Positions 20,465-33,900 of a stretch of DNA of 64,000 nucleotides are shown here, piece after piece. The notes under the pieces are model-generated. The model searched no databases and had not been told where the DNA came from. It saw nothing but the letters and a program-made list of their open reading frames with translations. Within the stretch, counting starts at the first letter, position 1. Each line of letters starts with the position of its first letter. The DNA comes from Delphinus delphis (lineage: Eukaryota; Chordata; Mammalia; Artiodactyla; Delphinidae), in NCBI RefSeq assembly GCF_949987515.2, contig NC_082697.1, forward strand, positions 20,963,730 through 21,027,729. Direction: 5' to 3'. The position numbers and the translations under genes were made by a program.

Positions 20465-21878
20465 AGCATGTACATTTTTCTTTTAAAATTAAAAAACGTC
20501 TTTTATCTGCTTTTCCTCACTGCAGTGTTTCTCTCCATTTTTACTAGCACCAGCCTGGATGAATTCTGAAGGACAACAGACTCCTAATTTGTGCCCACCC
20601 TCTTCCACTCTTGCCCCTCTAATGCTTTCAGAAGTCACACAAAAAAAACCATTTTTAAAACGAAATCTGGTCATGTCATCCATACACCACTGCCTGCTTC
20701 AAACTCTTCTTCATTTTTCTGGTCTCAGACCAAATGTCAACATCTAAGGAGGCTTTCCAGGAATGTTCCACCAGTTTCAAGTACAGTGCTATTAGGCTCC
20801 ATCTAATGGCCTGAGATAGCCACACCTGATGTTCCATGATAGGGAATGGCCCAAAGTCCCCAGGGAAACTCACCAAGAGTCCAACAACAGTCTGGGCTGG
20901 TGATCAGGCTTCCATACCAGCCTGGAGAGTCATGGGGAAGTGTTAACTGCAGCTGAGAATGTGACTGACTAAAAACTCCAAAGGGCTCTGTCCCCTGACT
21001 CAGTGTTCTGCTTTGGGCCCAATGACTGGGCAGGAAAGCATGGACTAAGAGAGCCATCAAGGTGGAGCCCAAGTGTGGGGCAGAGAAAACGGGCTGTGCA
21101 GGATAAGCGCCCGACAGCGACCCCGCGTGGTAGTGACAGGAGCAACAGCCGCGGTAGACGACTGCACAGGAAGACAATGGGCGGTGCGAAATCACTGTTC
21201 AACAGCGACACCATGTGGCAGTAGCAGGAACAACAGCCCAATGGACAGAGCCACTCTACAGACCTCTGCCTGACATTAGGAAGCAAGACCCACTCCCTTT
21301 GGACTAAGTAAACCCCAAATATTCTTGGGGATTGTTGAATGAGAGGTGCCCTCAAAAAGGGACAGTGGGAGTTTCTGCTAAGGAAAGCATGTGGGGGGCT
21401 CAAGAAATGAATTAGAGAACTAAAAAGAGGTGATTGTATCTTGGCCACACTGCGTACAGCCAATGAACGAATGAATGGACATAAAACAAGAAGAAACCAT
21501 ACCATCACACAGAATTCCACAGAAAAAACAGGGTTTTTGTTATTTTTCTTTTTTAGTGTTGTGTGAAGCACAAAGAGAAATATTGTGATGACAATTGAAA
21601 TGCAATTCCTGGAGGAAACGTCCATGCAGCCTTAGCCCTTGAAAGAAATTCATAATCCCTAAAATACACACCACACACTTTTCCAAGGAACAAGGTTCCC
21701 ATGTTTAGATCATTTCTGAATCTGAGTTCAGAGACGTTTGCAAGAGTCTCCGAGTCAAGAGCTAGAGAGGGAAGCCTGGAGGGAGGCAGCCCGTGCCCCA
21801 TGGGGCCTGTCAGGGTTAGGGTGCTGACAGCCCCTCACCTCCCGATGTGATTGACAGCCCCCAGCACCCATGGGGACT
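20465..21878. other. Region just downstream of BPI stop, including its 3' UTR
   Basis: L2-like text at about 20,520-20,770 and a diverged about 88-bp repeat at 21,110-21,240. BPI 3' UTR must begin at 21,878. Only a rare variant signal ACTAAA (minus, 21,552-21,557) was seen, no AATAAA. Confidence 0.4.
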
Positions 21879-21917
21879 TCAGCTGTACTGGACATCTGCA
21901 CCGAACAGGAGGAAATC
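21879..21917 (-). CDS. BPI: BPI exon 15, terminal coding part (residues 472-483 and stop)
   Basis: 39 nt after acceptor TCCCCCAG|GATTTC. It encodes [12 protein letters not shown] then TGA. The human counterpart is [12 protein letters not shown]; cattle ends [12 protein letters not shown] as I recall it. Confidence 0.95.
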   Translation of the reverse strand, partial: DFLLFGADVQYS

Positions 21918-24900
21918 CTGGGGGAGAGACGAGAAGGCTGTCATCAGCCGGAAGTGTACCCCTCATCTGTGACTATGGGGATGCTGGGTTTTTAGAAGGA
22001 AACTCTGGGAGCCTGTCTGTCGGGAAGGAGAGAGTGGTGCAGGCCTGTCTGCTGACAGAAAGGCAGGAGTGAGTGGGGCGGGGGACACCTGGCATCCCAC
22101 CCCTGGGGTCTGCACATCCGTGGCTGCCACGGCCCGTGAATCTGTCAGCAGCTTCTCTGCCAGCTGTTTTCTTCTCAGACGTGGAGACCCCTGGGCTGCT
22201 GGGAAGGCCTTCACTTGTCATCCCTGCCTCTTGGCAGCTCCAGGGAGCCCTCCTTGCAATCACAGTTGCAAAACCACTTCTCTTTTGCTCCTTCCTGACC
22301 TTCACTCAGAATTTTCAGAAATGAAGGAATTAAATTGTGCCTATGGGGTCATTTTTTTATTTTAAGGATGAACTTAGTAAAATGTAGGGAACATGGGGAA
22401 TGTGTTTCCGCTGCTCGCTCAGCTATTTCTCTACTGTCTCTTAGCCCTGGTAGTTCTCCCATTAAGTTGAAAGAATCAGGGATTGATGGGATGGATGTTG
22501 GGGGTGAGGGAGAGGGAGGAAGCTGGGCGGAGGTTTCCCAGGAGGGCCACCAGGTCATCAGGAAGCCATGGACAGCGGTAAGGAATGTAAGAGTGGGTGA
22601 TGGTTTCCTTGCAGAGTTAACAGCTTTGTTGGGACACAGTGGGTTTAAGGATGGAGGCACGAGGAAACCAGCATATGTACACTTCGGGCACGCAGAAGAG
22701 ACTGGAAGCACAGCCGGGTCACTGGGCGGCACAAAGGTAGCTGTTGAGCCTGAGTTGATGAAAGTGACCAGGGAAAGCAATAGTGGGGGAAGGGCGGAGG
22801 CCGGGGCAGGAACCCTGGAGAACTCCCACTGGTAGGGGAAGGAGGAGCCAGCAAAGGAGACCGAACAGCCCAGTGAGAGGTGGCTGGAAAACCAGGAGAG
22901 GGAATCTTCAAAGCTAGGAGAAGAAAGCATTCCATGGATGGGGAAAATAGTGTCAGAGGCTGTCAGGGGGTCAGGGTGAGGGAAAGGGAAGAGGAGGCCG
23001 TCCATTACGGTATCTGCCAGACCCTGCGCTTTATACCCCAGGGCCTAGAAGGATGCTGGATGCAAAGGAAGGCACGCGACACCTACTTGTCAAGAATTTA
23101 AGTGCATCCACCTTATAAAAGAGGCTTTAGGGCCACCACGTGAGTTCCATTTTTACCAAGGGGAGGGTGGGAGTGGTGCATATGGTTAAAAGCAGGGACC
23201 TGGCTTTGACTTTGGACTTCATGTAATGGCCATGTGGCTTTTCTGAGTCTTAGCCTCTGTTCTCTGTTTAGTAACAGCGCCCACCCTCTGGGATTATTGA
23301 AAGGGTAGAAAGCGCTTGATCCACAGCTGACATGGAGGAAGGTGGCTATTGTGATGGGAGATGTGGCGAAGGAGAGCTTGGGGACTCACCTGGTGAGGCT
23401 GAAACACCAGGTTGAAGAGCTGGATGGAGGCGGGCAGCGGGAGAGGGAAGCCTTTCTGCAGCTTCTCTGCATTGGAGGTTAAGGTAGAGGTTAAGGTTAA
23501 GGGACTTCCTCTGTAGGGAAGAGGGAGGTGGAGGGAGCGGCAAGGATCTGAGACAGACAGCCCGGCCGCCCTGGCCCGGCTCTGGGAAGAAACCTGTGAA
23601 GAGGCTGCCTGGAATCTCCCACTCTCTCCTCCACCGTGCTCTGAGCACCCAGGACTGGTGAATTCCCGCCCCCTCAGCCCCAAGACCACCCTCCTGAGGA
23701 TGCCGGCGCTGCTGGTGCACACCCAGCCCGAGTGACGGCCGGAGCGGCTGCTTGCTGGGCTGTGCAGGCCCCCCGGGGACATGTGATGGATAGGCACACG
23801 AAGCCCCTCCACGTTTAGGATGAAACTGGAAACGGGCTGTGGTCCAGCCCCCCCATCCCGCCACATTCTGCTGTGAAACTCTGGAGAATTCTAAACTCCA
23901 ACCCGGTCCCTCAGGTCATTATGAAGCTGCATTTGTCAAGGTAGGAGGAGAAGCCAGAGACTATATGTAATAATTTGTTGTCTTCATTTACAATTTCCAA
24001 GTGTTCTAGTTACACAGCACGGGGACCTCTATTTGTGCCCTTGCCCCTGGCTCTGCAAAGGTCAGGGGTTTCACCAGTGAGTGAGCTGAGTGGAAGCGTT
24101 AGCCCAGGTTCGCCCTTCTTCCTTGGTCCTTCTCTCTCAGAGGTGGAAAAAGACCTAGGGCTCTGGCTTCAGGGCTGGGATCAAATCCCAGTTCCATCTC
24201 TCACCTTCTCTGTGACCTGGAACAATCACTTAACTTCTCTGATCTCCCATTTCCTCCTATGAAAACTGACGCCGTTGCCATCCCCTGTCTTAGGGGCTGT
24301 CTCAAAGGCTGGATGGGCACATGGGAGGAACTCAACCATTTTTCCCATCCCTTTTCTGGGTCAGATGCCATTTGAGGCTCATCTGAGGGCACCACCTCCA
24401 GCTACCACAGCTGGGGCTGGGTATTGGGTGGTTTCAGGACCGAACCCCACCCCCACCCCGCCTCTTCCCCAGGACTGAAAATCAATCCTTTCTCCAAAAC
24501 TCCTTACCGTTAATCTTGGGAATCACGACAGTGGGCACAACGTAGTTCATGACAGTCTGCAGCAATTCAACCTGGGGGTCACGAGGATGATGGGACACAC
24601 ATCAGGGCACTGTAGCATCAGCTGTCCTCCGTCACCCTGCCTCCCACCCAGGGCAACCTCACAGCTGGGAAAACCGCTGAGAGACGGACACAGGGGTGAC
24701 GCGAAAACTCTGCAGCTCGATCAAGGTCACCAAAGTGACCCCTTTTGCTTTAAAAGTTCCAGATGCAAATCACTTTCTAGACTGTAGGGGGCAAGGCTGA
24801 GGTAAGGAAGGTCGTCACAGAGTATTCAAATGTGAAAAACTTTGCATAAGAAAATGCACCTGCTCTGACACTGGGCTAGAGAGCAAACTAGTTCAAACTT

Positions 24901-27900
24901 TTGGAGGGCTATTCGGCAATGTTCATCCAAAGCCTTTAAAAATGTGTGTGCGTGGTGGGCCAGCAAACATGCCTCTAAGGCATTTATCCTAAGGAAATGA
25001 AGTAGTGCGACAGATAGAACCAAAACAATAACTTAACAGCAACCTACATGTCCAACAATTGGGGAATCATCTGGGGAGCATGGTGGTACCTTGATACTAA
25101 GAGATACTATGCACCTATTAAAAATGATATTTTCTATATCATTTCTATGATATAGAAATGTAATTATCAGCACAAATTTTTCGTGCTATATTTTTGAGTA
25201 GGAAAAAGCAGGCTAATGTATAACTGATTCACTTTGCTGTACAGCAGAAACTAATACAGCATTGTAAATCAACTCTACTCCAATAAACATGTAAAAATAA
25301 AGAAAAAGTAGGCTACAGAAACCATGTAATTCCATTCTGTTATTAAATATGCATAGAAAAAAGTCAGGAAGGATGTACTCCAAATTATTAATTAAGTGGT
25401 GAAACCAGGAATGGTTTTTAGTTTTTGTTTGTTTGTTTTGCAAATCTGTAGGTTCTGACTCTTCTATAATGTATATGTTTTGCTTTTGCTATAATTTAAA
25501 AAATTCAAAAATAATGTAACACCCTCACGATGATCGCCTGTAGTGGTGATATTTACACCTTGTAAATATGTACATTTTTGTTTCTAGAACAATTGAGTTT
25601 CCTTCCCCAGACTGTAGTTCCCTGGGCTCATCAAATGTGGTGCCCTTCTTCTCATGAATCTGGGAACTTTAAATTTTTATTTTCTGCGGAAGCAGAAGTT
25701 AGTGACCGACTGAGTCCAGCTGCCACCATGAGAGCCTTGGCACCAGTAAATCCATGAAAATACAATGAGGTCGCTTTGGGTCCTTCTGTTTGTTGTAATC
25801 TTATGAGATGGAAATGGCTGGCTGGATTTCCATTGGATTTGGAGGGGATGTTGGGACTGACTTCAGGGCTGGGTGGTTTATGAGGTACCCACTCAGCAGA
25901 AATCTTGGGGGGCATCTCAGAGATCTAAGGAAATGTTCTCCAGAGGTTTAGCAAGAGGCTCTCTGGAAGATTCGGGCCATGTGCAGTGAAGTGCTGTGGA
26001 CAGAATTAGCACACTGTGGCTTCTAATGGAAGCCACAAGAGTGATGCTCCTTCAGGTCGGCTGTGGAACTACACTTGACCTGCTATCTACACGGGCAACT
26101 CCCCACCAGTGCCAGAGGGTGGTGATGGGGGAGCAGCAGGGGTGAGTCTATTTGATGACAGTCTGTGATTCCGGGTAGTGGAATCATCTACTTGGGCTGG
26201 CAAGACACCTGTCGTCTCCCTCCCACCTGCCCTACTCAATCTCTAAGTGACTCTGCCATTCATTCGCCCAGCTGCTCAAGCCAAACATCTAGGAGTCATT
26301 CTTCATTGCCTTTCCCCCCACCACACACATCAAATCTCTCACCAAGTTCTAATTCTACTTCCAAAGTGTGTCTCCAATCCACCATCTTTCCCCTTCTTCC
26401 TGGCCTAGACCCAGCCTCCATCATCTCTCACATGGGCAAATGCACCTGCCTCCCCAACCATCCCCATGGTCTGATTCTCGTCCCCCGTAATCCATTCCCC
26501 CCATCCCAGCCAGAGGCATCTTTTATAAAGTATACATCAGATCATGTCACTCCATGCATGAAACGTTCACCAGCTTCTCGCTGCCCTTTGAACACAACCT
26601 GTTCTAGTCCAGAAAGCTCAGGCGAGCCAGCCCCTGCCTGCCTCTCTACAGCCCCTACTTGCTTTTTCCAGCCACACTGCTTCTCTGCATTCCCCAAACA
26701 TGCCAAGCTTGTTTGACCACAGGGCCTTTTCTCCTGCTATTCCCTCTGCCTGCAACAGATCTTCACCTTGCAGGCTCCTTCAGCCCAAATATCACCTCCC
26801 CAGAGAAGCTTTCCCTGATCACACGGTCTAACCCTTAACCTCCCCCATCACTTTCTACCCCACCTCCACTTAGTTTTTCCTAGCATTGATCTTGACTGAA
26901 ATGATCTTCTTCATTTCTTATTGTCTGTTTCTCTACTACAATGTAGGTTCTAGAAGAAGTCACTTCTTATCTAATTCATCAGCACATTCCCACACCTGGG
27001 GAACAGTGCCTGCCACATAGTAGGTACTCAATAAAGTAATTAACTCGTTTATTCAACACACATCTGTTGAGCAGATTTTCTGTACCTGACTGTGCACATT
27101 TAATCCCATTTAAAACTCACCACACTAACTCAGGTGGAAAGGATCATCCCTGATTTGTGGGGAAGATATGAAGTTCACAGAGGGGAAGGGACTTGCCCAA
27201 GGCCCACAGTTAGTAAGCTTGGAGCAGCAATTCCAGCTCGGGTCTCTGTGCCCACAAAGCTCCCTGCATCATTACTTCACAGGCAAATTATATGCAAATG
27301 AACCAGTGGTCTGTTGAAATGATGCTATGAGCCCAGGTGCCCTCAGGACAGTTATCTCAAGATCAGAGGAAGGAAGGAGCCACCAATGGCCTCAGACTCA
27401 CCGGGAAGGGGCCGATGTCCGAGTGCTTCAGTTCCAGGAGCAGCCTGTGAGAAGGGGAGGGGGAAGTGGAGACCACCATTAGCCTGACTCATATTAGAGT
27501 TCAGTTGCTGGGGAGAAGGGGCCCACTCTGGTAGATGCTGTCTGGTTTTCCCATCCTGTATCCATTCCCCCTTTCTATGGTGACAGCCCCCTGATTTTTC
27601 CTTTTGGACGGTCACCCATTCCCTACATTATTAATGCTGGGTTCTGGGGTGGGCTGGCCAAAGGGCAGAGTCTATCTCCCCTGCCAAGGTGATTGCTTTA
27701 AGGATTGACTTCTAGCCCGTGCTGGTCCAATGAGAGTTGGTTCCAGAACTTCTGCTGGAAATATTGGAAGTGAGGTATTCTCTTTTCTCCAGCAAAATTA
27801 GGGAGATGCTGGTAACAATTTTTGCCATCACTTGGTGACAGCCTGCTGGGAAATGAAACCAGCATAAGGGATAGTAAAGCCAAGAGATCAAGAGAGTCAG

Positions 27901-30900
27901 AGTTGTAAGGATATCATTTGAGCACTTGGATCCACCCTTGCCTGAAACCCTTGGACTTTTCAATTATTTGAGCCAATAAACAATCCCATATTTGCAGACT
28001 TTATGGCATCTTAACAATGATCTAGGAAATAGGTAAATAAATGGCTATTTATTGAACCCTTATCATTCGCTATGTTGGTTGCTTTATCCGATTGAATTCC
28101 TGTAATACCCAAGAGCCAAAGGCCATCACACTCCCATTTTACAGGTGAGGTCCTTGACGCTCAGAGAAGTCAAGCAATCTGCCCAAGGTCACACAGCTAA
28201 CATTCAGCCAAGTAGAATTTCAAACAGGTCTCCCTGATGTCAAAGCTTTTGTTGTCTCCAGTACCCTACAAAGTTTGAAAACTCTTGCCTATGGACTCTC
28301 ACCACCCCATCCCTGCATATTTTAGAAAGTCTGTGTTCAGCCGTCACCCAGCTCTGTTTTCCCCGGCTCCTCTACTTGAGCGGCCCATGGGTGTTTCCAA
28401 GAAAATTAAATCCACGTTTCTAAAGCAGTAACACTTGTCAAAATGATGCCAGGAGAAATAAGCAGCACGTAAACCTCAGGAGCCAAACTCAAGGTTAAGA
28501 AGGACAGCTCTGTGCCAGAGAGAAGGCATAACTGGGGAGGAATGTGGGTCGACTCAATTTAAACAGTGTGAAAGTGATGAAGATGTAGGTGCCAGGTTGG
28601 AATGCGGGGGTCACCGCATCGACTCTGTGCGTCTCCCTCACTCTTGATCTCTGTGTATCTGCTTGTCTCTCTCTCTTCTTTCCACCTTTTGTGTCTCTCT
28701 GTCTCTCCTGTTAATGTGTCTCTCCATCTGTCTGTCTGTCTTGCTCTCACTTTCTCTTTCTCTGTGTCTCTCCCTCCCTTCCCTTGTCTCTCTCTGTCTC
28801 TGTCTCTTTCTGACTCTCCCTCATTTCTGATTTTTTTTTCTTTTTCTGTGTGCCCCTCTGTCTTTCTCTTTTCCTCTTGCTTATTGTATCCCTCGAAGTG
28901 TTCTAAGCACTGCAACACATATTAATACCTCATTTCACCCTCAAAATGATGCTGTTGGCAAAGAACAATTATTGGGCTTATTTTACCAGCCGGGGAAACT
29001 GACTGAAGTTTGGAGAGTTCAGTGCTTGCCGAAGGTGAGCTGCGCTTCCAAGGCAACAGGCTCAACCTTAGAGCCCACATCCCTAACCACAACCTCCTCT
29101 GCTGGGATTCCAACCCAGGCACGGATTCCAGAGTCTCCCAGCAGGAGTTGGCTGACGAAGTCCCAAGGAAGGGTGTGAAGAAGTTGAAGTGTTTTCCAAG
29201 TGCCAAGGAAGGCCAGGGATGTGGAGTGGCTGGGGGCTGGAGCAGATCCATCAGCTGGCACTGCCCAGCCATGAGTGGGCCTAGGATGGGGTGGGGGGTG
29301 ACCTGGGCTGCGGGGCTTTCGGTGCTAAAACTGGGACGCTGCAGACAAACCGAGATGGTTGGTCACCCTACACTGTGTGGTCTCAGGTCACTTCATCTCT
29401 GAGCATCAGTTTCACTGTCCGCAAAATGCGGATACGGTGCCCACCATGCGCTGTTTGAGGCTTAAATGTGACGGACGAACAGGAAAGCTTGGCACGTTGT
29501 AAGGTCATTGCTAGCCCACGGGCACCAAGAACAGATGGGCAGTCCCCTCCTCGCGTGCCCACAGGCCCACTTACTTGTTCAACTTGAGCTCTCCAACAAG
29601 CCTGTCTGACCTGGCACCAATATCCGCAGAAACGTTCACGTACTGCAAAGAGACAATCCAGGAAGTGAAGGCCCCTGACCCAGGGGCTGGGGACTCTGCG
29701 AACCTCCAAGACCGGAAGGTAAGCTTCACAAAGGCTCGGCAGAGAAGCCTGCCTGCGGGACCCACGGAGGAGAGGACTCTTCCTTTTGCAAACCTTGTGC
29801 TTGTTGATGAGTCCCGGCTTGTCAACCAATTACCATTTTCTCCCCCTGCTTCTGAGACCATTTCAGCGTTCCCAGGCCACTCCCGTGGACTGTGGGAGAC
29901 AGGCTGTGGGGCTGGAGTCCAGGCCAGCCCTATTCCCACAGACATTCATTCATTCATTCACACAACGAATGTTTACTGAGTCAGGAAACCAAGATTCCTA
30001 ACCTCAGCTTTCCTGCCCACTGTCTGTGCGGCCTTGGGCAACCCCCTCAGAACCCACTGAATCTGCAAAGTGGGGAAAATGGGCCTCAGCCTGAGACTGG
30101 GCAGACCTGAGTACCTCCTGGTGGGGAGAATCTGGCCCTCGCCTTCAACTGCCAGAGTGGGTACCACCAAATGTTTGCGGTGTGACAGAGCGAACAAATG
30201 AATGAATGCACAAGTCAATCATGGAATAAATACTTGAATAAGTGGAGGATTAAACTGACAAAGGACAGAATAAAGATATGCATGGGTGAATAAATGATAA
30301 AGGAATGAGTGAACAAATATACAAATGAATGATCAATTGAACAAAGGTATAAGTAAATGAATAATGGAATAGATGAATGTATGTATGAACCAGCAAAGAT
30401 ATAGTATATTTCAAGATAGCAGTCAAATGAATAAATGAATGAATAAATGAATGAACAAATCCACAAATACATAATTGAATGACCAAAGATACAAGTGAAT
30501 GAATTGGAAATAGTACGCATATTTCAAGCCAATGATGGAACGAACAACGGAATGAATGAATGCCGGTAGGAGTCAGAAGCAGTAGGACAGTGGCTCCAGT
30601 CTCAGGCCCTGGAAACACACAGTCCAGGTTTGAGTCTGGGCAGGATTCACACTGGTCCCTCTGACTCTGAGGGCCATGCTCTTGGCCCTGTCCAGGGCTC
30701 CCCATCAGTTCTCACCCGGGAGCAGCTTACCATCTCAAGCAGGAAGAGGGGGGCCAAAGAGGAGTCTGGGAGGACAGCAACAGCCTGGGTATCCAGGGCA
30801 AAGGTGAGGTCAAGGCCGGTGGGGCACACGGCAATGTTAGGTGGGGAGGAGGCCCAGATGAGGAGTTGCATCTTCATGTCGGGGAACATCTTAGCCACCT

Positions 30901-33900
30901 GCAGCCCCCAGCAGGGACAACCAACACAAGGGGCAATTTTATTAAAATGTTTCTAAATCCAATCTTGTCCTGGTCCTGCATAAACACCACCAATGTCTTC
31001 CCATTGCTTTTGGAATAAATCCTAAAGACTGCATAATTCAGCACTTGGTACCCTGCCAACCTCACGCCCCATGCTTCTACCCCTCGCCCTTTAACTCCAG
31101 CCACAGGGGACTTCTCTTCCTCAAATATGACCTGCTCTCTTCCATCTAAAACCCTTTGCACTCTCTGTTCCCTCTCCCTGAATGCTTGTCCTGTATTCTT
31201 CCCTAGCTTCGCTCTTTTCCTTCCTTCAAGTCTAGAGAGCAGTGGTGGCTTCAAGGGGGAACAGAGGAGAGCTTTGGCAACACCCCCATCTCAGCTAGCC
31301 TCCAATCCTCCCCCAGGTAAATTCACAGTCTGAGTAAAGAGAATGCTATTGTTATGCAAATTAAGCCTCAAGACAATTGCCCTGGCCCCCTACCAGTCAC
31401 ACCTCCTCTACACCAGTACCTCCTGTATAAAATTTTCTGGAAGTACCACCACCGAAGAGGCCATTATGGACTGAAAGTTTGTGTCTCCCTGCCCCCCACC
31501 ATCCCCCGCAAATTCATATACTGAAGCCCTAACCCACAGTGTGGCTGTATTTGGAGGTGGGGCCCTAAGGAAGTAATTAAGATTAAATGAGGTCATCAGA
31601 CTGGGGCCTGGTCCAACAGGATTACTGTCCTAATAAGAAGAGACACCAGAGCTTTCTTGCTCTTTCTCCATGTGCTCAGAGGAAAGGCCATCTGAGGACA
31701 CAGCAAGAAGGCAGCCATCTACAAGCCAGGAAGAGAGCCCTCACCAAACACTGAATCTGCTGGCACCTTGATCTTGGACTTCTTGGCCTCCAAAACTGTG
31801 AGAAATAAATTTCTGTTGTTTAAGCCAGCTGGTCTGTGGCATTTCCTTATGGTCGCCCAAGCAGACTGAGAGGCCTTCCCCCGCTGCCTTGTCTGAAGTG
31901 ACCTCATCAACTTCAGCCAATTAGTGTTGGCTTCACTTATCACAGGCTGCATTTTCTTTTTGATTGTTTTGGGTTTCTAACAATAATTTTCTCTCTCCAC
32001 TGGACTGGAGCTCCAGGAGGGCAGGGATATGGTCTGTTTTGCTAGACGCCCAGCACAGGGCCCCAGAAAGGTGGTGGGCACTCAATGGATATTTGTTGAA
32101 CGGATGAGCCCTCAGCATCTACCCTCACACCTGATCACGTGGGTGCCTGGAGCCTTTCTCTGTACCGGGGATGGGCTGCACAAAGCTCTTTCCATACTCT
32201 CGGACTGGGCTGCCTCTGGATCTGGAGAGGGGCGCTCTCGGCAGGCCACTCAGCAGAGCCCTGTCCTACTTAGCTCCCCCAGGCCTCCTCACCGAGCTGC
32301 CTAAAGGGGAGCAGATCCTTTCTCACCTGGGGTAGGAGGGTTCCAAAGGATTTTGTTGTCAGGAGGAACTTGGATTCCTTTGGTAACTGTAGTGAGAGAA
32401 GAAGAGAAAAGGATCTTGGAAGATTATGTTATAGATTGGGTGGCAAATTCCATATGAGGGGTGAGAGGCTGAACATACAAACAGACCATGGCCAGACCAC
32501 ATATGACAACAGAATGCCGACCCAGAAGGGTCAGGGCATGATCAGTGACTGCCAGCTTCCCTATTGTTTGCATTGAAAAAGTCAAATATTCTGCTCAAAC
32601 CAATCCCATAGGCTGCCCGGCCCATGCGCACATTAGCCCACCTCCAGCTTCCCCGCACCGACAACCTCCATAAGAGCCTACCTGAAGCCCTCCCTTTTTT
32701 TCACTACAAAGCTTTCCTGCCCCCTGTCTGCCTTCGATTCTCTGCCAAACGCAAATGATAGAGGTTGACTCCCTTGCCCTGAAGAGTTCTCATTCGGGTG
32801 GCCGTTCTTTATTTCCACAGGGGGACATGTGGGGGTCAGCATCCCTTTGGTGCCTCTACAGAGAGGGAGGATGTGGCATCTCTTCAGGGAGCAGCTTAGA
32901 AGGAACCCTGTGCGGGTGGTGACCAGGGTGGGATCAGGTTGCCCCTAGACTCTGGAGAAGATGGTCGTTTCCTCATTTTACAGATGGGTAAACTGAGGCC
33001 CAGAGCAGGACTCAGCCACAAATATACAATGAGGATGATGACGATAACGGTGAAATGATGATAAGGCTGGATTACAGACCAACACATGGCAAGTACTCAG
33101 TCAACGTTGGCTGTTACTGTTAGTATTCAGAGGACTTCCTCCATGCTGATAAACCCGTGCTGGGGCTGCACAAGCATTCATATCTCATTTAACCCTCATT
33201 ACACCCTTTGGAGGAAATAGAGGAAACCGAGCTTCTGAGAGGCTGAATAACCACCTAAGGTCACCCAGCTGGAAAAGAGGGGAGCCGGGATTTGAACTCA
33301 GGTCTGGCTGACTCTAGAGTCCAGACCTTGATCTCCCCAACTGTGAACCAAGACTCAGATCCAGACCGTCTACTGCACTCTGAGCCCACCTGGCCTTACC
33401 GTGTCATCGCTGAGGGTGAAATTCAGGACTCCAGCCTCTTGATACACGAGCCCGGCCGTGTTGAAAAGATATTCGGAGATGCCCAGGTACACCATGCGGT
33501 TGTGGTCGTTGGGAAGGGTCAGCGCCGGCGGGGCAAAGGGAGGGGGCCTGCGGTGGGCCAGCCTGAAAAACTCCCCCTGGGGGAGGAGGCGGCAGAGTGA
33601 GCCTGGGCATCCTTCAGGAATTACAATTCGATGTCTCCATTCCAAGAAAAACTGAGCTAAGGATACCAATCACGTAGTCACAGAGGAGAAAGCCATGGCC
33701 AGAAACTAACAATAGCATCTCCTCCTGGGGCTACGTTCTAAGTGCTTTTCCCACCAACACGGTGAGGTAGGTGAGATTATACTCATTTTACAGGAGAGGA
33801 CACTCAGGGAGGTGAAATGACTTGCCCAAGGTCACTCAGAAGGGTAAGTGGCAGAGTCAGGAACTGAACCTGGGCAGCCAGAGTCGGGCAAGCACACGCC

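Larger units (their letters stand above)
24572..27401. other. BPI intron 12
   Basis: Old L1-like sequence 24,820-25,500 (split by a small L1), unassigned 25,510-26,150, L2 at 26,165-27,060 and a reverse MIR at about 27,050-27,240. Confidence 0.55.

Noticed and set aside
20969..21625. 218-codon minus-strand open frame just after BPI
   Set aside because: Covers the diverged direct repeat; no domain; probably 3' UTR or intergenic.
22349..23005. 218-codon minus-strand open frame in BPI intron 14
   Set aside because: A purine-rich plus strand makes long antisense frames by chance.
26165..26716. 183-codon plus-strand open frame
   Set aside because: Falls in an L2 remnant.
30180..30565. Spaced repeats that might suggest a CRISPR array
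   Set aside because: Units are tetranucleotides without constant repeats or unique spacers, in a vertebrate intron.
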